DNA of 64,000 nucleotides, from the NCBI RefSeq assembly GCF_047675955.1, contig NC_132910.1, positions 111,273,143-111,337,142 of the forward strand, in the 5' to 3' direction. The translations under genes and the position numbers were made by a program. Below, in pieces: positions 57,481-64,000 of the stretch; within the stretch, counting starts at the first letter, position 1, and every line of letters starts with the position of its first letter. Below the pieces are notes generated by a model that had not been told where the DNA came from, did no database searches, and saw only the letters and a list, made by a program, of their open reading frames with translations. The stretch is from Chlorocebus sabaeus. Taxonomy: Eukaryota; Chordata; Mammalia; Primates; Cercopithecidae.

Positions 57481-58193
57481 GTTCAATTTGATTAATAGTG
57501 TTGTTCAAGCCTTTTAAATCTTTATTACATTTTAATGTACTTGCTACATTTTATACAGAGAGAAAAATGTCAAGATATCTTAATCTAATTATTGATTTTT
57601 AAATTTCTCTTTTCTGTTTTGTCAGTTTTTTTCTCCATATATTTTGAAGTTTTTTAAGAGTTATGTCTTTTTGATAAATTGCTCTTTGTATTATAGAATG
57701 CCCTTCCATTTTTATTCCTGGTATTATTCCTGTCTCTAAAACCTACTTTGTCTCTTTTTCATATACTCATTTTATTTTTCTTTTGTTTAGTGTTTGCATG
57801 CTATAATTTTTCCCATCAGTTTTATTTTTAAACTTCCTCTAATTGTATTTTGTATAAAAAACTTTGTAGAGTATTTGAAGTTTTTTCTTAGGATTTTATG
57901 TGCTTGGTTCTTGGCTTTTGAATTTAACAATTTCTCCCTTTTAATTGGAGTGTTTGTAACATTTATATTTAATTATCAAATTTAAATTAATCATCTCTTA
58001 TATTTCTATTTATCTTATAAGTCTTTTACTTTCCTCTCCTTTTGCCTTAATTTGGTTTATTATTTTTACTGCATTAAATCTTTAGTGGTGGCTTCTCAGA
58101 TATACTTTTTTTAGTGTCTGTGCTATATTTTATCATATATAATTACAACTTAATATAGTCTACCTTAAAAATATTATAAAATTTTACTTTTAG

Positions 58194-58410
58194 TTTACAA
58201 ATATAGTTCTAAATGTTTTACAAGATATATTTCTTTTATTCCTTTACAGTTTATTTCTTTGTATCAAAATTTGTGTGATTTCAATCTGTTTAAATTTATT
58301 GAGATTATTGTATGGTCTAAATATCAGCTATCTTGGTAAATATATAATGTGTAATTAAAAAAATGCATATTATGATTTTGTTTGGTGCAGTGCTCTATAA
58401 ATATCAATTA
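58194..58410. repeat. Duplicated segment, copy 2
   Basis: Direct repeat of 57266-57480, ending in the same TGCTCTATAAATATCAATTA. It differs at scattered sites and small indels, so it is not very recent. Confidence 0.85.
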
Positions 58411-60429
58411 TATGATAGCATTATATTTCCATTTATCCTTTGATCTTTGTGCTTTGGTCATTAACTTTACTGTAAATATTTAATAGACTAGTGAATTATT
58501 ATATTTGCCCTAGACTGTAAATTTCCTTTTGAAAATACTACATTTGACAAAAATGTTTTCTACGTTTACTTACATATTCTTCATTCCTATTATTTTCTAC
58601 TGATCTTTTAAGGTAGAATAATTCGTTCATAATTTTCTTCTGCCTGAATATGTTAACATCATTTAACATTTTCTGTAGTTCAAGTCAGATGACAATGCAT
58701 TATCTCCATTTTAGTGTCTCTCAGCATAACATCAACAGCCTTTTAAAACTATTTGGGAATGAAGGTTAAAATGGTAAGTTTAGAGAAATTTTTGAAATTT
58801 GTTTTATTCTCATTCAGAACTGCAATGATATATCTAATGTCCCATAATTAACAGAGCATTGTAGGAGAAATCTGTGAATTTTTTTATTGCTTGTACTCTT
58901 ACGTAATCTCCCATTATGTTTTTAAGATGTTCTCTTCTAAAATTTTCCCTTAAAAAGTTTGACCATAATTTTACCATGTTATGTTTTTATGTTTCATCTG
59001 CTAGGGACTGATTAAAGTTCTCGCATTTGTTAGTTCATAGTTTTTAGTAATATTACAAATATTTTGACCATTATGATTTCAAATTTTTTATGCCCCATCC
59101 CCCTCTATTCTGTAACTTCATTTACATGTATGGTTAGATTTCTTGGTAGTATATTAAAGATTACTGATGATTTGTTCATTTTTTTCTAGTCTCTTGCTTG
59201 CCTGTTCCTCATTTAGGATATTTTTTATTACTATGTCCCTTGTGCTGTGCCAAATAAGCCATTAATTATATCTAGTGTATTTATTGTTCATTTCAAATAG
59301 CATAATTTTAATCTCTAGAAGTTAACTTTTGGACTTTTTCCATTTCCATTTCTCTTTTGACATGCTTGTTTTCCTATTTCTTCTTGAACATGTGGAATAT
59401 AATTATAAACTATTTCAACCTCTTTCTTTACTAATTTTTTTGTGATTTCTGTCATTTTTTGATCATCTGTTTCCATTGACTGGCTACTCTCATTTCGAGT
59501 CATGTTTCTGCTTCTTTGAAAGTCTAGTCATTTTGTATTAAATGACAGACAATGTGAATTTTATACTGTTGTGCTGTGCATTTTGTTTTAAACTTTAAAA
59601 GAACGTTAGCATTTGTTTTGTCATGTAATTCAGTTACCCGAAATCAGCTTACTTCTACTGAAACTTCCATTTCAGCTTTGTGAGGTGAGTTCAGAGAAAT
59701 CTCTATTCTAGGGTTAATTCAGCCCCACTTCTTAGGCCTTTCAGGGCTCCACTGATTGCCACTGGTATGGCATGGTGCCTCCCCTCTGACTTATGAAAAC
59801 ATTAAATATACCTAACCCTTTGTGATCTCTGTAAGTTTTTGGCTTTTTCCTTCCCAGTGGTACTTTTCCTGGTATGAATAGATCATTATCCTCCCCAAAA
59901 CTTGCGGGGACCTCTTTGAATATTGCCAGTGCTCCCTCTACAAAGCTTTTTTCTCTGCTTTTCTCTAGCCTGTAAACTGTAGCCATTTCTCCTTCACTGC
60001 TCATTGATCTCTAAATATTCAGCTCAGTAAGACAATCGGGATTAACCTGAGTTCTGGCAACTACTCCGAAGAAGTCCTTTGTGTCACCTTATTTGTGTCT
60101 TTACTCTCAAGACTGGTACAGCCTATTGTCCAAGGTCCGAACACTATTATTCTGTATATTTTATTCGGATTTTTAATTGTTTAAGTCAGTAGAGCAAATC
60201 TGTTACCTGATACTCCACCATGGCTCAAAATTACCTGTGGGTAATTTGATAACAATAAATTTGGTAACAAATTATATTTCTTGTCTACAGAGCTATCCCA
60301 ATATTCTATTTATTCTTGTCTCTGTTTTGATACGTTTATTTTCATAGTTGCCATCTTTGTTTAAATAGTTTTCTTACTTTTTTTGTTTCAAAATCTATTA
60401 TGTATGTAATGAATACTTTTGTTTCCTGT

Positions 60430-63130
60430 TATTTTAAAAATCACATTTTCTCTTTTCCCAGAATCTTAATCAGTAGAGTTATGGGTTTATTAATTTAACT
60501 AAGCTTTTTGAAAAGACACTTCTTGACATTGTTACATTTCTCTATTGTCTTACTTTCATTTCATTGTTTTATTTTGTGTTTACTTTGTTTTTCTTTATTT
60601 AGCTTTCTGGCTGGAAATGTATTGATTTAGACATCTTCAAAAGTTTTACTTAAAGCATTTAAGGCTTGGAATTTATTGTTAAACATCAGCTTCGCAGCAT
60701 TCCCACACATGTTGATATCTGTTTGATACGTTATTTTTATTATTTTTTAGTTATTTATTTATTTTTTCAAGATGGAGTCTCACTTTGTCACCCAGGCTGG
60801 AGTGCGGTGGCGTGATCTCGGCTCACTGCAACCTCCTCCTCTGGGGTTCAAGTGGTTCTCCTGCCTCAGCCTTCTACATACCTGGGTTTACAGGCACTTG
60901 CCACCACACCCAGCTAATTTTTGTATTTTTTTTAGTAGAGATGGGTTTTCACCATGTTGTCCAGGTTGGTCTCAAACTCCTGACCTCAGGTGATCCACCT
61001 ACCTTGGCCTCCCACATTGCTGGGATTACAGGTGTGAATCACTATGCCCAGCCTGTTGTTATGTTACCCTACAACGCAAACTCTGTGACCATTCAAGAAC
61101 ATTATGACTCTGTAGTATATGTGACTTTCTACTTCATATGGTTGGAAGGGATACCTTTCAAGTTTTCTACATTTTAGATGGAAGTGGAACGTTATATAAT
61201 TTTCATCATTTTAAGTTAGCTGAGCCCTACATTAAAACTGTATATATTGTTCCTGTTGTAAATATAAATAAACATTGTTCCTATTGTAATTGTATGTTGT
61301 AAACATACCATTTACCCTAGAAAGAATCGTCCTCCTGTGATTGTGTAGTATTTCTTAAATCTCAATTTAGTCAAAGTATTTGGTAATGTTTGTCCATTTA
61401 TATTTTTATCTGTTTTTCTAGTTATATTTATTGCCCAGAGAAGGTATATGTAAAATGTCTAAACATATTTATGAACATGTCTCCTTCCTCCTTTAATTCT
61501 TTCCATTTTATATTTTTTCTTATAGTTTGAAGCTCTGTTATTGGGCACATATACAATTAGGTTTGTTAAGTCTTCATGATGAACTGAACTTCAATTGCTA
61601 TAAGGTGCTCCTCTTATCTCAAGTAGTATTTTAACATAATTTTTCTGTGATTAATGTGGTCACTGCAGCTATCATGTGTCTATTATTTGCATGGTATAAC
61701 AACTCTAAATGTGTATTTTTGTCCTATGTGTATTTTTATTATTATAATGCATTTTTAGGTGACCATTATTTGGGTCTTGCTTTTTTATTTATTTTGATAT
61801 CATCTGCATTTTAGTTGGTATACTCTGTCTAATAATATTTAATGTAATTTTCAAACTGTTGGATTGAAGTCTACAAGTTTGCTATGTATTTTTCTGTTAG
61901 CCCTTTCTGATTTCAGTTCCATTGTTCTCTCCTTCTCTCTTAAGTTAGGTTATCTTAAATATTGCTTTTAATTTATCTGTTGGATATTTAGATATACTTT
62001 TTTTTTACCATGTAATTAAAAATATTTGTTCTAGTGATTTCTGTATGCATGCTTACTTTTCACAGTCTAACTGGAGTTGGCTTTATACTACTTCATGCAA
62101 AAATAATAAATGTTGAACAACAGAGGTAAGTTTATACTCATCCTTTATGAAATGTTGCATTTACTGTAGTTATATTCTTAGAGTACAAATCTGCTGAAAA
62201 TAAATTATTTCAATTTTGCTGTATCAGTAAATCTCTTTAATTTCCTTCTATTCTGGAAGGTTATTTCATTGGATGTTGGATTGACAGAGTTTTCTTCTTG
62301 CTGTTTTCACTCAGCACTTTAAAGTAATTGTTGCAAGTCTCTGTCCTCTATTATTTGTGATGAGAAGTCAGTTGTCATTGAAATTTAATTTACCTATTGA
62401 ATATTTGACACCCTTATAAAAATTGTCTGAGTTGCTCCGTCTCTGACATTCCTAGATATATTGCACATGTTTTGTTATTGTTACAGTTTGTATCAGTCAG
62501 ACTTTTATCAGAGAGGCAAAGTCAGTAGGAACTATTCAGAGATTTGGTGCGATATTGTTGGTATGATATCTTTATGTTCTGGCTGCTTTCACAATTTTCT
62601 CATCATCTTTCGTTTGTGGCAGTCTGATTATTGTGTGCTTAACTGAGTTTTGGGGATTTTTTTTTCTTGTTTTACCTGTGTTTTTTTTTTTTCATATTTT
62701 CTGTATAATGATAGTGTAATTTCTTGGATTTTTTAATTTATACCTTTCATTAAATTTCAGAAATTTTTTATTGCTTTCTCAGATAATGTCCTTTAATTTC
62801 TCTCTTCTGTTCTGAGAACTCAACTACCCACATGTAAAACATTCTGATATTGTTCTAGATGCCTTGAGAATTTTTTCATTTATTTTTGTTTTGTTTTCAT
62901 TTCTGCGTATTAGTTTGAATAATCTCTCTAAGCCTATCTTCAAGCTCACTAAATTATTCTTTCTCTAGTAGGCTATAAAGCCTGTTATCTGTGGTTTTTA
63001 AAGTGTAGATATTACATTTTTAACTCAATGTTCAACTGTAATTTCCATTTGATTCTAGGGGTTTTGCCTTTTCATTTCTTATCATGGTTTCCTTAGTGAG
63101 TTTCAGCATAATTTTAATAGCTGACTTAAA
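60430..63130 (-). mobile_element. Ancient L1M, antisense copy B
   Basis: From about 60430 (CTTTTTGAAAAGACACTTC) to 62040 it resembles antisense L1 ORF2. From 62220 to 63130 it resembles antisense ORF1 and neighbours, including GATGAGAAGTCAGTTGTCATT, the reverse of the conserved end of ORF1, and ATCTTCAAGCTCACTAAATT. An AluS (60750-61053) interrupts it. No frame is intact. Confidence 0.6.
60750..61053 (-). mobile_element. AluS-like SINE, antisense
   Basis: TTATTT-rich tail, then AAGATGGAGTCTCACTTTGTC and a full antisense Alu to CACTATGCCCAGCC. The wording CACCATGTTGTCCAGGTTGG is of the older S type. The target-site duplication is not clear. Confidence 0.9.
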
Positions 63131-63289
63131 GTTATCATTTGCTAATGCCAAAATATTGGTGATCATGAGGTTGTTTATCGTATTTTGGTTCAAGTTTTGA
63201 GACCCTTACGAGAGTCATCTTCATTGTTCAGTCTGCAGTATTTTTAGACATACTGTATATAATTTGTTATCCTTGTGGTGGTATCAGGC

Positions 63290-63680
63290 TTCTATTAGAG
63301 AGCAAAGTTGTAGGAGTTATTCTGAGATTTAGTACAAGAAATTGGTTTATGTGATTGTGGGAATTGACTAAGCAAGTCGGATAGTCTGAGAGTATGAGCA
63401 AGATGAAAGTCGAGGGGGATAGGACAAAGCTGCTGTTCACAAGCATAATTTCTCTTCTTTTTTAAGGAAGACTCATCCTGCTTTAAATCCTTTTAACTGA
63501 TTGAATCAGGCCCACCTAGATTACACAGTGTGATCTTCCTTACTTAAAATTGCCTAATTTGAGGCTTTAATTACATCTGTAGAATACATTCAATCAACAC
63601 CTCGATTAGCGTTTGAATTTTGATTGAATATCTAGGAACTATAGAGTAACCAGGTAGACATACCAAAAAAACCATCACAA
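63290..63680. repeat. Unassigned old interspersed repeat
   Basis: GATTGAATCAGGCCCACCTAG, ACACAGTGTGATCTTCC and ACCATCACAATC belong to a common old human repeat that I recognise by wording but cannot name. Read with GTTTATGTGATTGTGGG at 63345, it runs in the plus direction as written. Confidence 0.4.
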
Positions 63681-64000
63681 TCTTTTTGTTCTTTTTTCAG
63701 GATTTTAGTTATTATTTTTGGAAGGGTATGTCTGATAGGAGAAACTTAATTATCACTGAAGATCAAACTCTTTAATTACTTTTTAATTTCACTTTTCTTT
63801 CTGATGTGTTAGCTTTCTTGGCTTTACTTAGTTTTCCGTAGGATCTTATCCTGATTGTGCTCTTTCCAAATTCATCTACATTTTGTGATTATTTTATTTT
63901 TTGTTTCTTATTTGTACTAAGCTCTTTTAGCTTTGTTTTTATCTCACTCTCTTTTTTAAAATTTCCCTATTTTCTCTCTTTGTTTTATGTCTCTGAATTT
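63681..64000. other. T-rich sequence, possible L1 continuation
   Basis: T-rich, like antisense L1, but with no landmark I can name. Confidence 0.35.

Larger units (their letters stand above)
57006..60240 (-). mobile_element. Ancient L1M, antisense copy A
   Basis: Read on the plus strand it goes from ORF2 (GATATGTTGTGTTTTTATTTTC, GTGATTTCAATCTGTTTAAAT, TGCTCTATAAATATCAATTA) through ORF1-like text (near 58960-59330) to a GC-richer part (59690-60230) ending CTCCACCATGGCTCAA, like an L1 5'UTR in reverse. No frame is intact. An internal duplication lies at 57266-57480 and 58194-58410. Extent by word similarity only. Confidence 0.6.

Noticed and set aside
60785..61177. Frame of 130 codons that looks protein-like
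   Set aside because: It is the translation of an antisense Alu. Such frames recur all over the genome and are not genes by themselves.
1..64000. A novel multi-gene biological system
   Set aside because: After reading both strands I see retrotransposon history and unassigned non-coding DNA, and no group of intact neighbouring genes that could form a system.

Overview
The window is nuclear DNA of a catarrhine primate, most likely human. It is AT-rich and holds Alu monomers and dimers of J, S and Y type, L1PA-type LINEs, primate ERV LTRs, MaLR LTRs (MLT1, MST) and DNA-transposon fossils. I found no convincing host protein-coding exon, no rRNA or tRNA gene, no CRISPR array and nothing bacterial. 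The long open frames that can be explained belong to L1 retrotransposons. The window reads as intergenic or deep intronic DNA built by layers of retrotransposition.

Layout. 1-8.2 kb: AT-rich sequence with three Alus, one split by a solo LTR. 8.27-15.56 kb: an older LTR-like block, then a complete-looking but non-coding ERV1-type provirus (5' LTR 9317-9936, 3' LTR 14951-15563, polypurine tract at 14933-14947) carrying an AluY-like insert. 17.5-23.95 kb: a full-length L1PA element with its promoter, broken ORF1 and ORF2, a 3' transduction of about 200 bp and target-site duplications. 24.1-26.6 kb: a sense-strand ancient L1M remnant with a truncated AluY. 26.65-30.26 kb: a probable ERV-L relic (LTR-like block, then a pol remnant), followed by MER5-like DNA. 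31.7-36.7 kb: a 51-bp micro-Alu, an AluJ with an embedded CA repeat, an MLT1 end, and a long ancient L1M interrupted by another L1 end.

38.47-41.23 kb: a 5'-truncated L1PA whose ORF2 fragment has a single visible nonsense codon. 42.8-49.8 kb: two antisense Alus, an L1 3' end, a Tigger-like transposon flanked by TA, a free left Alu monomer and an MST-type LTR. 50.7-51.8 kb: antisense ancient L1. 55.6-56.3 kb: an MST fragment nested in an MLT1 LTR. 56.7-63.1 kb: AluJ, then about 6 kb of antisense L1M interrupted by AluS, including an internal duplication of about 215 bp.

No working gene system is visible. The parts form a history: L1 machinery mobilised the Alus and the truncated L1s, shown by target-site duplications and A-tails, while ERVs and MaLRs left LTRs. 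The most informative points are the L1 3' transduction, the two closely similar direct L1 copies 17.5 kb apart, the non-coding provirus, the LTR-in-Alu and LTR-in-LTR nesting, the extreme micro-Alu, and a GC-richer segment of unknown origin near 52.3-53.0 kb. Subfamily names are from memory of consensus features and have not been checked against a library.
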